Shown in pieces: positions 46,780 to 56,384 of a stretch of 64,000 nt of DNA (its first letter is position 1; the number at the start of each line of letters is the position of its first letter). The position numbers and the translations under genes were made by a program. Source of the stretch: Burkholderia sp. Ac-20365. Lineage in GTDB: Bacteria; Pseudomonadota; Gammaproteobacteria; Burkholderiales; Burkholderiaceae. The stretch covers positions 186,001 to 250,000 of the forward strand of contig NZ_JAAGPI010000005.1 of the NCBI RefSeq assembly GCF_017104715.1. Direction: 5' to 3'. The notes beneath the pieces are model-generated. The model was not told the origin of the DNA. It made no database searches and saw only the letters and a list, made by a program, of their open reading frames with translations.

Positions 46780-47026
46780 TTTTCTCGCAGCAGCCTGTCG
46801 CGCTAGTGTGTTGCCATCGAGAGCACTTGCATTCAGGGCTGACGTACACCTTTCCCTCTCGAAGATCCTTCGACCCCGACGGCTTCAAGGCGGAAAGTCG
46901 ATCTCTGAAAACTGGCGGCACAAATCCTTGAGCGACGCCGTACTTTCTTGCGACGCGCACACGCTCCTCTTGCAATGATCGTGTGACGTTCCAAAGTACA
47001 GGCGCGCCTGGTTAAAGGTGATTTCG

Positions 47027-48421
47027 ATGGATGCCAATGCGCTCGATCTGTCACGGCTGCAGTTCGCCTTCACAGTCTCTTTCCATATCATGTTTCCGGC
47101 ACTCAGCATCGGGTTGGCCAGCTTTCTGGCTGTGCTCGAAGGCTGCTATCTGAAAACAGGAAAACCGCATTACAAGGAACTGTGTATCTACTGGTCCAGG
47201 ATCTTCGCCGTTGGTTTTGGCATGGGCGTGGTGTCCGGCGTCGTCATGGCTTATGAGTTCGGAACCAACTGGTCCGGGTTCTCCAGTTTCGCAGGGCCGA
47301 TCACCGGTCCGCTTCTGACGTACGAGGTGATGACCGCCTTTTTCCTCGAAGCAGGGTTTCTCGGAATCATGCTGTTCGGCTGGCAAAAGGTCGGACCCAA
47401 AGCCCATTTCGCCGCCACGTTACTGGTCGCGATCGGCACGCTGATTTCAACCTTCTGGATATTGTCGTCGAATAGCTGGATGCAAACGCCGCAAGGCTTT
47501 TCCATCGAGCACGGTCACGTCGTGCCGGTCGACTGGTTTGCTGTCGTATTCAATCCGTCTTTCCCGTATCGACTGGCGCATATGACGATGGCCGCGTTTA
47601 TCGTCGCCGCACTGATCGTCGCAGCAACGGGCGGCTGGCATCTGCTGCACGGACGCCGCGATCCCGAAGTCAAAACCATGTACTCGATGGCGCTGTGGTT
47701 ACTGCTGTTTCTTGCGCCCATTCAGGCATTTGTCGGCGATCAGCACGGGCTGAACACGCGTCATTACCAACCTGCAAAGATCGCCGCTATTGAAGGGCTG
47801 TGGGAGACCGAGAAGGGCGGCACCGCGCTGAACCTCATTGGTTTTCCCGACATGCAGGCGGAGGAAACCCGCTACGCAATCAAAATACCGCATCTGGGCA
47901 GCCTGATTCTCATGCACAGCTGGAATGGCGAGATTCGAGGACTGAAGGAGTTTCCCAAGGAAGATCGCCCGAATTCATCGCTGATCTTCTGGACTTTTCG
48001 CATCATGGCAGGTCTCGGCGTCTTGATGATATTGACTGCAATCGTCGGCGTCATCTTGCGCAGAGGCGGCAAGCTTTTCGAATTCCGGCCCTACCAATGG
48101 CTCACGGTGCTGATGGGACCGACGGGCATCATCTCGCTGATTGCAGGCTGGATCACCACGGAGGCCGGCCGCCAGCCATGGGTCGTCTACGGTGTGCTTC
48201 GAACGAAGGATGCCGTTTCGCCGGTGACAGCGCAAAGTGCCGGCGTGTCCCTGCTTGTGTTCGTGATGGTCTACTTTCTCGTATTCGGCACGGGCATCTA
48301 CTACATCATGAAGCTCATCCACGCCGGACCAGGACAGACAGACCATGGCGCGCCAACGCCCGTGCACGTCGATCCCGCAGAAGCCAGCGGACGGCGTCCG
48401 CTCGCCGCTGCAACGGAATAG
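47027..48421 (+). CDS. cioA: Cyanide-insensitive quinol oxidase subunit I
   Basis: 464 residues of the CydA family: haem-ligand region SFHIMFPALSIGLASF, GMGVVSGVVMAYEFGTNWSGF, EVMTAFFLEAGFLGIMLFGW, and the conserved GWITTEAGRQPW near the C-terminus. The short periplasmic quinol loop, absence of the CydA insert and the downstream DUF2474 gene place it in the CIO/CioA subclass. It oxidises quinol and reduces oxygen in the inner membrane. ATG 47027 (MDANALDL) follows AAGGTG; GTG 47018 is the alternative. First gene of cioAB. Confidence 0.92.
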   Translation: MDANALDLSRLQFAFTVSFHIMFPALSIGLASFLAVLEGCYLKTGKPHYKELCIYWSRIFAVGFGMGVVSGVVMAYEFGTNWSGFSSFAGPITGPLLTYEVMTAFFLEAGFLGIMLFGWQKVGPKAHFAATLLVAIGTLISTFWILSSNSWMQTPQGFSIEHGHVVPVDWFAVVFNPSFPYRLAHMTMAAFIVAALIVAATGGWHLLHGRRDPEVKTMYSMALWLLLFLAPIQAFVGDQHGLNTRHYQPAKIAAIEGLWETEKGGTALNLIGFPDMQAEETRYAIKIPHLGSLILMHSWNGEIRGLKEFPKEDRPNSSLIFWTFRIMAGLGVLMILTAIVGVILRRGGKLFEFRPYQWLTVLMGPTGIISLIAGWITTEAGRQPWVVYGVLRTKDAVSPVTAQSAGVSLLVFVMVYFLVFGTGIYYIMKLIHAGPGQTDHGAPTPVHVDPAEASGRRPLAAATE

Positions 48422-48462
48422 TTCGCCGCAGTCCACTTCAATCACGCATCCCGGAGCCTGGC

Positions 48463-49461
48463 ATGGACGTTACCGTGGTATGGGCCGCCATCATTGCACT
48501 CGGCCTCTTTATGTACATCGCGCTCGACGGGTTCGATCTGGGCATCGGCATGATCTTTCCGTTCTTTCCAGTCGACAGCGAACGAGACATGATGATGCAC
48601 AGCATCGCGCCCGTCTGGGACGGCAATGAAACCTGGCTGGTACTGGGAGGCGCAGCGTTGTTTGCGGCCTTTCCAATGGTCTATTCGGTCGCGCTATCCG
48701 GACTTTATCTGCCGATTACCTTCATGCTGGTGTGCCTGATCTTTCGCGGCGTATCGTTCGAAGTACGCGGCAAGGCCAATCGCACGAAGAACGTGTGGAG
48801 CCTTGCATTCATCTGCGGTTCGGCCGGTGCCGCCTTCTTTCAGGGCGTGATTCTGGGTGCCTATCTCCACGGCATTCCCGTGACGAACGGTGTTTTTTCT
48901 GGCGATCCATTCTTCTGGGTGACACCATTCAGCTTCTTCACAGGCATGGGTTTGATGGTTACCTACGCGCTGCAGGGAGCGACTTATCTGGTGCTCAAAA
49001 CAGATGGGGAATTTCAGGAACGTCTGCGTGCGCTGGTATGGCCGCTGACGCTCGCGTTGCTGGGATTTATCGTGGCCGTCAGCATCTGGACACCGCTGAC
49101 GGACGCGCAGGTTGCCGCGCGCTGGTTCGATTCATCGTTTCGCTACAGGCTGTATCCCGTGCCGTTTCTCGTAGCGATCACAACGGCACTGATGTATATC
49201 GCGGTCAAACGCGGCTCGGATCTCGCGCCGTTCGTGTTGTGCCTGGTTCTTATCCTGCTGGGTTACATCGGCCTTCTGATCAGCATATGGCCTTATGCGA
49301 TACCCAATAGCGTCACGCTTTGGGACGCTGCGTCGCCTCGTCCGAGTCAGCTGTTCGCACTGGTGGGTGCGGTGATCATCATCCCGATCATCGTGGTGTA
49401 TACGACTGCTGGTTATTGGGTTTTCCGCGGCAAGCTCGAAGCGGGCAGCCAATACCATTGA
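48463..49461 (+). CDS. cioB: Cyanide-insensitive quinol oxidase subunit II
   Basis: 332 residues of the CydB family with eight or nine membrane helices: AIIALGLFMYIALDGFDLGIGMIF, WDGNETWLVLGGAALFAAFP, MLVCLIFRGVSFEVRGKA, FSFFTGMGLMVTYALQGATYL. It partners CioA. ATG 48463 follows CCGGAG, 41 bases after the cioA stop. A longer open frame that begins inside cioA in another phase is a shadow. Confidence 0.93.
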   Translation: MDVTVVWAAIIALGLFMYIALDGFDLGIGMIFPFFPVDSERDMMMHSIAPVWDGNETWLVLGGAALFAAFPMVYSVALSGLYLPITFMLVCLIFRGVSFEVRGKANRTKNVWSLAFICGSAGAAFFQGVILGAYLHGIPVTNGVFSGDPFFWVTPFSFFTGMGLMVTYALQGATYLVLKTDGEFQERLRALVWPLTLALLGFIVAVSIWTPLTDAQVAARWFDSSFRYRLYPVPFLVAITTALMYIAVKRGSDLAPFVLCLVLILLGYIGLLISIWPYAIPNSVTLWDAASPRPSQLFALVGAVIIIPIIVVYTTAGYWVFRGKLEAGSQYH

Positions 49462-49473
49462 AGGAGATCCGTC

Positions 49474-49620
49474 ATGTCCATTCCAACTTCCGATTCTGAG
49501 TCCACGACGGTCGGCAAACGCATGATGTGGTTTGTCATTCTGTGGCTGGTGGGCTTCGTTGGAACCATGCTGCTTGCCATGCCGTTCCACTTCCTCGTTG
49601 CAGCAGCGATGCGCCATTAA
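49474..49620 (+). CDS. DUF2474 small subunit of CIO oxidase
   Basis: 48 residues (MSIPTSDSESTTVGKRMMWF...), with one membrane helix (MMWFVILWLVGFVGTMLLAM) ending in VAAAMRH. A perfect AAGGAG lies 7 bases before ATG 49474, 12 bases after the cioB stop. DUF2474 proteins are the small accessory subunit found with CIO oxidases, comparable to CydX, and probably stabilise the haem site. It is too short to appear in most gene predictions. A bidirectional terminator follows. Confidence 0.88.
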   Translation: MSIPTSDSESTTVGKRMMWFVILWLVGFVGTMLLAMPFHFLVAAAMRH

Positions 49621-49656
49621 AGCCGTTGCGCTCGGGCAGCAAACCTCAAATGCGAA

Positions 49657-49685
49657 AAGCCGGCGGACTGTTGCGCCGCCGGCTT
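49657..49685. terminator. Bidirectional terminator between cio genes and AraC gene
   Basis: AAGCCGGCGG (49657-49666) and CCGCCGGCTT (49676-49685) form a perfect 10-bp stem with a 9-base loop. On the minus strand TTTTCGC follows the stem, so it suits the AraC gene best; it also caps the cio operon. Confidence 0.8.
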
Positions 49686-49703
49686 CGAGTCAGTCACTAC
49701 ACA

Positions 49704-50717
49704 TCATATGCCTCGCGCGAGTGCATTCTCCGATCTGCCGTGTTTCGCCCGCCACCGGTGAGGCGTGTCGTCGACGTGACGCCGGAACACCGTCGTGAAA
49801 TGCGCCTGAGTACGGAATCCGACGCTGAATGCGATATCGGCAACCGTCGATCTGGTGGTCGCAAGCAATGTCTTCGCATGTTCGACCCGTCTGCGCAGAA
49901 TGAACGTATGCGGAGAAGTCCCCGTCGCGGCCCTGAAACGTGCCGCAAAGTGCATCGGCGAGAGTCCGACTGCGCCGCCTAGTTCCGCCAGAGTCAGACT
50001 TCCGTCGATCCGCTGGTCGATGAAATCGATCGCGATCTTGACGCGCCATGCTTCGAGCGGTGACACGGATGAAGCGCGGGCCGGCTTGATCGATGCGCGT
50101 GCAACGATGTTCTCCAGCAATCTGGCGAGGATAGACATCGTGATGCCGTCAGCGTAAAGCGAACTTGTCGAAGCACGGCCGTGCAAAGCACGCAAAAGTG
50201 TGCCTGTGAGCTTGATAACGACGGAATCCCGAACATGCAACGGCGCCGCGGCGAACAGCGAAGTGATATTCGGCGCCTCTCCGTCGTCGAGCCACTCCGT
50301 CAGCCAGTGCGCGGGTACGTAGACATGCAGGAAGTCGGCTGGCGTGTGAAACGTGCCGCTCACCTCAACACCGGATGGCAAAACAAGCGCCGCCCCGCGA
50401 TCGAGCACGCCGTCATAGAAAGGCTTGTCGTTCGACACGACCGTGACAACCGATTGCCGCAAACAGAGGGCAACGAGCATGTGCTGGGGGTCGACCGTCG
50501 TGTTCCAGATTCGCGGTGCTTCACTCGTCCATCTCGACGCGACGAAAGAGTCTGCCTTGTGAATCGACTGACGGTCGATTTGCAGTTCAGCGCCCAGAAT
50601 GGCTTTTTGCCGGTCGCCGGCCTGTTCGAGGCATGGATTTCGTGTGACAAGTCCGGACGGGTAAGAAGCGACCTTGGTAGGCTCGGTGTATAGACCGATA
50701 GCAAGTGATTCGTGCAT
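49704..50717 (-). CDS. AraC-family transcriptional regulator
   Basis: 337 residues. A long N-terminal effector part (about 215 residues, cupin-like) and a C-terminal double helix-turn-helix: IDFIDQRIDGSLTLAELGGAVGLSPMHFAARFRAATGTSPHTFILRRRVEHAKTLLATT, then VADIAFSVGFRTQAHFTTVFRRHVDDTPHRWR. ATG 50717. It lies downstream of the second OYE gene on the same strand with a 298-base gap, so it probably has its own promoter. Site D of the ATACC-N3-GTA motif lies 145 bases before its start. Targets may include OYE or cio genes; this is speculative. Confidence 0.88.
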   Translation of the reverse strand: MHESLAIGLYTEPTKVASYPSGLVTRNPCLEQAGDRQKAILGAELQIDRQSIHKADSFVASRWTSEAPRIWNTTVDPQHMLVALCLRQSVVTVVSNDKPFYDGVLDRGAALVLPSGVEVSGTFHTPADFLHVYVPAHWLTEWLDDGEAPNITSLFAAAPLHVRDSVVIKLTGTLLRALHGRASTSSLYADGITMSILARLLENIVARASIKPARASSVSPLEAWRVKIAIDFIDQRIDGSLTLAELGGAVGLSPMHFAARFRAATGTSPHTFILRRRVEHAKTLLATTRSTVADIAFSVGFRTQAHFTTVFRRHVDDTPHRWRAKHGRSENALARGI

Positions 50718-50861
50718 GGATCTTCCCTCTGTTTCCGCTCAGAAGTAGCGCGAGGACACTCTGTGCCGAGTGACGCAGAGCTGTTTTCGTACACACCCGA
50801 ACGCTTGGCGGTAAAGCCGGGGGTACGTACAAAAGATAGCGTCACCAGAGGAAGGCGAATA

Positions 50862-50877
50862 GTCTACGGCGGTATGG
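50862..50877. promoter_or_regulatory. ATACC-N3-GTA dyad upstream of AraC gene (site D)
   Basis: GTCTACGGCGGTATGG; on the minus strand CCATACCGCCGTAGAC. Core ATACC-GCC-GTA as in sites A-C, 145 bases upstream of the AraC start codon. Confidence 0.35.
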
Positions 50878-51015
50878 AACTGCCCTGGCGATCCCTCCAG
50901 ACCCTAAACGAAAGTATGGGTAGAGAAAAAATCGTGTGTGTCGCGGAATCAGCTGGCGTAAGGTTATGAGGGGTCACTTGCCACGCCGCAGTGCAAGCAA
51001 CCCGTGAGCGGGACA

Positions 51016-52113
51016 TTACGACGAAGATTGCGCGAACCGTTGAAAGTCTGTGTAGCCTTCTGCTCCGCCGCCATAGTACGTTTCGACTGCTGCATCTGTC
51101 AGCGGCAATTCGTGGCGCAGCCTTTCCACCAGATCGGGATTCCCAATAAATGGTCTTCCGAACGCGATCATATCGGCGTAGCCCGACGTCACGGCTTCCA
51201 TTGCCAGCGCGCGGTCGTAGCTGTTGTTAGCAATGTACTTACCGCCGAAGGACGCATGCAGTGCCTTGAAATCGAAATCTCCCGCTGCGTTCTTGCCGCG
51301 CGTTTGCCCTTCCACGCAATGCAGCCATGCGAGACCGAGCTTCCCAACGCGTTCCGCCAGAAATCCATAGGTTGCCTGTGGATCACTGTCCAGCGGCGTA
51401 TCGCCGACAGCCCGCGTAATCGGCGACAGGCGTACGCCGACACGATCGGCGTTCCAGACGCCGGCCACGGCTTCGATAACTTCAATGGCAAGCCGCGTGC
51501 GGTTTTCGATCGAGCCGCCATAACGGTCGGTACGCCTGTTCGTGCTGTCGCGAATGAATTGCTCCAGCAGATAACAGTTGGCGGCATGCACTTCAACGCC
51601 GTCGAATCCTGCCGCCTTCGCATTGCTCGCAGCACGCCGATAGTCTTCGATGATGCCGGGTATCTCTCCCAGCTCCAGCGCGCGAGGCATTGAAGGCCGC
51701 GCGGGGCCGTCTACCGTAAAGACTTCGTCGTCCGCCTGAACGGCCGACGGCGCGACGGGCGCGGCACCGTCCTTTTGCAGGCTGACGTGCGACATGCGTC
51801 CAACGTGCCACAACTGAAGCACGATACGGCCGCCTGCTTCATGTACGGCCTGCGTGACAGCTGACCACGCGGCCACCTGCGGCTCTGTATAGATACCCGG
51901 CGTGAACGCGTAGCCGCGCGCCTGCTGCGAGATGTTCGTGGCCTCGCTGACGATGAGTCCCGCCGACGCACGTTGCCGATAGTACTCGACCGCGAGCGCC
52001 GACTGCACGCCATCCATCCCGGCGCGCGAGCGGGTCAATGGCGCCATCGCGATGCGATTCGCGACGGGAATGGCGCCAATCGACGTCGGAGAAAAAAGGC
52101 CACCGTGATCCAT
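51016..52113 (-). CDS. Alkene reductase, classical OYE family (NemA-like)
   Basis: 365 residues: LFSPTSIGAIPVANRIAMAPLTRSRA (Thr of the PLTR motif marks the classical class), IVLQLWHVGRMSH, active-site VHAANCYLLEQFIRD, YGGSIENRTRLAIEVIEAV and AFGRPFIGNPDLV. It binds FMN and reduces activated C=C bonds or nitro compounds with NADPH, and may detoxify electrophiles. Its class differs from the OYE at 20778-21884, so the two are not recent duplicates. ATG 52113; divergent from the formate dehydrogenase operon across 272 bases. Confidence 0.88.
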   Translation of the reverse strand: MDHGGLFSPTSIGAIPVANRIAMAPLTRSRAGMDGVQSALAVEYYRQRASAGLIVSEATNISQQARGYAFTPGIYTEPQVAAWSAVTQAVHEAGGRIVLQLWHVGRMSHVSLQKDGAAPVAPSAVQADDEVFTVDGPARPSMPRALELGEIPGIIEDYRRAASNAKAAGFDGVEVHAANCYLLEQFIRDSTNRRTDRYGGSIENRTRLAIEVIEAVAGVWNADRVGVRLSPITRAVGDTPLDSDPQATYGFLAERVGKLGLAWLHCVEGQTRGKNAAGDFDFKALHASFGGKYIANNSYDRALAMEAVTSGYADMIAFGRPFIGNPDLVERLRHELPLTDAAVETYYGGGAEGYTDFQRFAQSSS

Positions 52114-52385
52114 ATCGACACTCCTTCGGTTACGTAAGAGGTTGGGGAAACTTATAACACCCGGCTCTCACGCAGCACTCCAAGCGGTTCAGATAGAAAA
52201 ATTCCACGTTGAAGTGACAACGTATGTGGCCCGACGCAGCGGCGTGTCTCCTCCAGTGAGCGAACACCGTGTTTTTCGAAAGATCGTGCGTTCGCAGAAT
52301 ACGCGTCAGCCGATATCGGGGACGATATACGGGAGCGCGAGAGTGTCCCCAACAATGCCGTGTGACACCGGTTTAGGAAACATCC

Positions 52386-55300
52386 ATGGATAGCCTGACA
52401 CGACGGCAGTTCCTGAAGATTTCGGCTGCGACACTCGCCAGTTCGAGCGTCGCATTGTTGGGCTTTTCTCCAGGTGCCGCGATAGCGGAAGTTCGTCAAT
52501 ACAAGCTGAGTCGTACCACTGAAGTACGAAACACCTGCACGTATTGCTCGGTTGGATGCGGCATCCTGATGTACGCATTGGGCGACAACGCGAAGAACGC
52601 GAAAGGCAGCATCATTCACATCGAGGGCGATCCCGATCATCCCGTCAATCGCGGCACCTTGTGCCCGAAAGGCGCCAGCCTTCTCGACATCATTCACAGC
52701 GAATCGCGTCTCACGATCCCCGAATATCGCGCGCCCGGGTCGGACAAATGGACGCCCATCTCATGGGACCACGCATTCGATCGCATCGCGAAACTGCTCA
52801 AAGCAGATCGCGACGCGAACTTCGTTCATCAAACCCCCGAGGGAAAGACAGTCAACCGTTGGGTGACGACAGGTTTTCTCGCTGCATCCGCCGCGAGTAA
52901 CGAAGCCGGGTACCTGACGCACAAGGTGGTCCGCAGTCTGGGAATGCTCGCATTCGATAATCAGGCCCGTGTCTGACACGGCCCGACGGTGGCAGGTCTT
53001 GCCCCGACGTTTGGCCGCGGTTCGATGACAAACCATTGGGTCGATATCCGCAATGCCGATGTGATCCTCGTGATGGGCGGCAATGCAGCCGAGGCGCATC
53101 CTTGCGGCTTCAAATGGGTCGTCGAGGCGAAAGCGCATCGTGGCGCGCGCCTGATCGTGGTCGACCCGCGCTTCACGCGCACGGCGTCGGTCGCTGATTA
53201 CTATGCGCCGATCCGCACGGGTACGGACATCGCATTTCTGGGCGGCGTCATCAACTATCTACTGACCACCGGCAAAATCCAGCATGAGTACGTCCGCAAT
53301 TACACGGACTTCAGTTTCATTGTCCGGAGTGACTTCGAGTTCAACGACGGTCTTTACTCCGGCTATAACGCAGAGAAGCGCGCCTACGACAAAAGTACCT
53401 GGGACTACGAGTACGGCGAAGACGGTTACGTCAAGACGGATGCAACGCTCTCCAATCCGCGTTGCGTCTACCAGCTGATGAAGACGCACTTCTCCAGATA
53501 CACGCCGGAAATGGTGGAGAAAATCTGCGGCACACCGAAAGAGAAGTTTCTGCACGTCTGCGAGGTGCTCGCCAGTACGGCCACGCCCAATCGCGCGGGG
53601 ACGCTCCTCTATGCACTTGGATGGACACACCATTCGATCGGCGCACAGATCATCCGCACGGGCGCGATGGTGCAGTTACTGTTGGGGAACATCGGGATCG
53701 CGGGCGGCGGTGTCAACGCGCTACGCGGACACTCCAATATCCAGGGGCTGACAGACCTCGGGCTATTGAGCGAAATGCTTCCGGGATACATGGTGCTTCC
53801 CACGGAAAACGACCAGGACTACGAAGCCTACATCCGCAAGCACACGCTCAAGCCATTGCGTCCTAACCAGCTCAGCTTCTATCAGAACTACCCCGCCTTC
53901 TTCGTGAGCATGATGAAGTCATGGTGGGGCGATGCGGCGACGAAGGAAAACAATTGGGCTTACGACTATCTTCCGAAACCCGACAAGACCTATGACGTCA
54001 TCCAGAACGTCGAACTGATGGTACAGGGCAAGATGACGGGCTATGTCTGCCAGGGCTTCAACATGATCGCTTCAGCGCCGAACAAGGCGAAAGTCTTCGA
54101 CGGGTTGAGCAAGCTCAAGTGGCTCGTGATCATGGACCCGCTGGCGACCGAGACATCCGAGTTCTGGAAGAACTATGGTGAGTTCAACGATGCCGATCCG
54201 TCGAAGATACAGACCGAAGTGTTCCGGCTTCCGACCACGTGTTTTGCCGAAGAAAATGGCTCGGTGGTAAGTTCTTCGCGTGTGCTGCAATGGCACTGGA
54301 AAGGCGCCGAGCCGCCCGGTGAAGCACTCAGCGACGCCGAGATCATGTCGAATATCTTCACAAGGATGCGTGAGATGTATCGCACGCAAGGCGGTGCATA
54401 TCCGGATCCGATACTCAAGCTCAGTTGGCCGTATGTCGATCCTGAAAGCCCCACGCCTGAAGAACTGGCGAAAGAGTACAACGGCTCGGTAGTCAGCGAT
54501 ATCGTCGATCCGAACAGAAAAACAGTACTGAAAGCGGGACAACAGCTCTCAGGTTTTTCGCAGCTTCGCGACGACGGAAGTACCGCAAGCGGTTGCTGGA
54601 TCTTCTGCGGCTCGTGGACGGAAGAAGGCAACATGATGGCTCGCCGGGACAACAGCGATCCGACGAGCATCGGACAAAGTCTGGGATGGGCGTGGGCATG
54701 GCCTGAAAATCGCCGCATCCTGTATAACCGCGCGTCGTGCGATATCAACGGGCAGCCGTTCGATCCTTCGCGAAAGATCATCCGTTGGGACGGCAAGAAA
54801 TGGGATGGCGCCGACATTCCGGACTACAAGGAAAACGAAGCGCCTTCTCTCGGGATGGGTCCGTTCATCATGAACCCCGAAGGCGTAGCGCGCTTCTTCG
54901 CCCGGACACTGATGAACGAGGGACCGTTTCCCGAACACTATGAGCCCTTTGAAACACCGCTTGGGTTCAATCCGTTGCATCCGGATCGGCCGGATGTAAC
55001 CAGCAATCCTGCTGCGAGAGTGTTTCCCAATGATCGCGCGAATTTCGGCTCGGCCCGAGAGTTTCCCCACACGGCGACGACCTATCGCCTCACTGAGCAT
55101 TTCCATTTCTGGACCAAGAATGCGCGGCTAAACGCCATTGTTCAACCCGCGCAGTTCGTCGAGATCAGTGAAGAGCTTGCGAAGCAGATTGGCGTCGTTG
55201 CCGGTGATCGCGTGAAGGTTTCGTCGAAGCGTGGATACATCATCGCCAATGCCGTGGTCACGAAGCGGATCAAGCCGCTCATTGTCGACGGCAGGAAAGT

Positions 55301-55448
55301 CGAGACGGTTGGTGTTCCATTGCACTGGGGATACAAAGGTGTCGCGAAGCTCGGATATCTGGCCAATACGCTGACGCCATCGGTCGGCGATGCGAACACG
55401 CAGACGCCCGAGTTCAAATCATTTCTCGTGAAAGTCGAAAAAGTCTGA
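52386..55448 (+). CDS. fdnG: Formate dehydrogenase catalytic subunit, selenocysteine-containing
   Basis: 1,020 residues counting one recoded UGA. N-terminal twin-arginine signal LTRRQFLKISAATLASSSVA, [4Fe-4S] motif CTYCSVGC...LCPKG, the molybdopterin/tungstopterin domains (MTNHWVDIRNADVILVMGGN...) and C-terminal WGYKG/LTPSVGDANTQTPEFK region. The catalytic residue is selenocysteine at UGA 52974-52976 (Sec 197), in the context QARV-U-HGPTVAGLAPTFGRG, the same as in E. coli FdnG. Reading UGA as a stop splits the gene in two (52386-52976, 52989-55448). The SECIS is just downstream. Periplasmic, paired with the beta and gamma subunits. Symbol fdnG or fdoG. Confidence 0.95.
52974..53006 (+). promoter_or_regulatory. 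SECIS element with UGA selenocysteine codon
   Basis: UGA at 52974-52976. Eleven bases later starts a stem: CGG (52987-52989) and GGCA (52991-52994) pair with UGCC (53000-53003) and CCG (53004-53006), leaving U52990 bulged and GGUCU (52995-52999) in the loop. This is the bacterial SelB-binding hairpin, with the conserved bulged U and GGUCU loop and the usual distance of the loop from UGA. Confidence 0.9.
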
Positions 55449-55457
55449 GGGCGAACC

Positions 55458-56384
55458 ATGGCTTTGCAATCGCTGGATATCAAGCGTCTGTCGGCCACGA
55501 CAGTGCTACCGCCGGGTGACCGGAATCCGGTCACGGGCACGGTCGCGAAACTCATCGACGTGTCCAAATGCATTGGTTGCAAAGCATGCCAGACCGCGTG
55601 CATGGAATGGAACGATCTGAGAGACGAAGTCGGCGACAACATTGGCGTCTATGACAATCCACGCGACCTGACCGAGCATTCATGGACCGTGATGCGCTTT
55701 ACGGAATATGTGAATCCGAAAGGCGATCTCGAATGGCTGATCCGCAAAGACGGATGCATGCATTGCGCCGATCCCGGCTGTCTGAAAGCATGCCCGTCTC
55801 CAGGTGCGATCGTTCAGTACACCAATGGAATCGTGGACTTTCATGAAGAGAACTGCATCGGCTGCGGATACTGCATCGCCGGTTGCCCGTTCAATATTCC
55901 GCGTCTGTCGAAGACGGAACATCGCGTGTACAAATGCACGCTGTGTTCCGACCGCGTTTCCGTTGGCCAGGAGCCGGCGTGCGCGAAGACATGCCCAACT
56001 GGCGCGATCATGTTTGGCACGAAAGAAGATATGAAGGCGCAAGCCGCCGATCGTATCCGGGATCTCAAAGACAGAGGTTTCGACCAGGCCGGTCTGTATG
56101 ATCCGCAAGCAGTGGGCGGTACACACGTGATGTACGTGCTGCATCATGCGGATCAGCCGTCGCTCTATCACGGTTTGCCGGACAAGCCGCGCATCAACCC
56201 GATGGTCGTTCTATGGAAAGGGATCGGCAAACCGATGGCGCTGGCCATCCTTTTCCTGACCATCATCACGACCTTTTTCCATTACATCAGGATAGGCCCC
56301 AACAAGGTTCACCCTGCTGACGAGGAGGCCGCCCGCGCCGACATGGAAGTGTACAAGGAGGATAGCGATGAGCGAGGACGGTAA
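55458..56384 (+). CDS. fdnH: Formate dehydrogenase iron-sulfur beta subunit
   Basis: 308 residues with four [4Fe-4S] clusters: [67 protein letters not shown]-terminal membrane helix ([20 protein letters not shown]) anchors the complex on the periplasmic side. It transfers electrons from the catalytic subunit to the gamma subunit. Start ATG 55458, nine bases after the fdnG stop. Its stop overlaps the start of the gamma subunit by 17 bases. Confidence 0.95.
   Translation: MALQSLDIKRLSATTVLPPGDRNPVTGTVAKLIDVSKCIGCKACQTACMEWNDLRDEVGDNIGVYDNPRDLTEHSWTVMRFTEYVNPKGDLEWLIRKDGCMHCADPGCLKACPSPGAIVQYTNGIVDFHEENCIGCGYCIAGCPFNIPRLSKTEHRVYKCTLCSDRVSVGQEPACAKTCPTGAIMFGTKEDMKAQAADRIRDLKDRGFDQAGLYDPQAVGGTHVMYVLHHADQPSLYHGLPDKPRINPMVVLWKGIGKPMALAILFLTIITTFFHYIRIGPNKVHPADEEAARADMEVYKEDSDERGR

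Larger units (their letters stand above)
46577..47026. other. 450-base region upstream of cioA with operator candidates
   Basis: Region between the receiver-only gene and the oxidase genes. It carries two ATACC-N3-GTA dyads (46722-46737 and 46764-46779, 42 bases apart), which I consider operator candidates. No FNR-type TTGAT-N4-ATCAA box was noted. A minus-strand frame (46715-46975) is not convincingly coding. Confidence 0.5.

Noticed and set aside
47800..48462. Long upstream extension of cioB
   Set aside because: The frame overlaps cioA in another phase and gives non-protein-like sequence; ATG 48463 with GGAG is the right start.
52386..52988. Formate dehydrogenase gene broken by a nonsense codon
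   Set aside because: The UGA is at the conserved selenocysteine position and is followed by a SECIS hairpin; both flanking parts are in the same frame.
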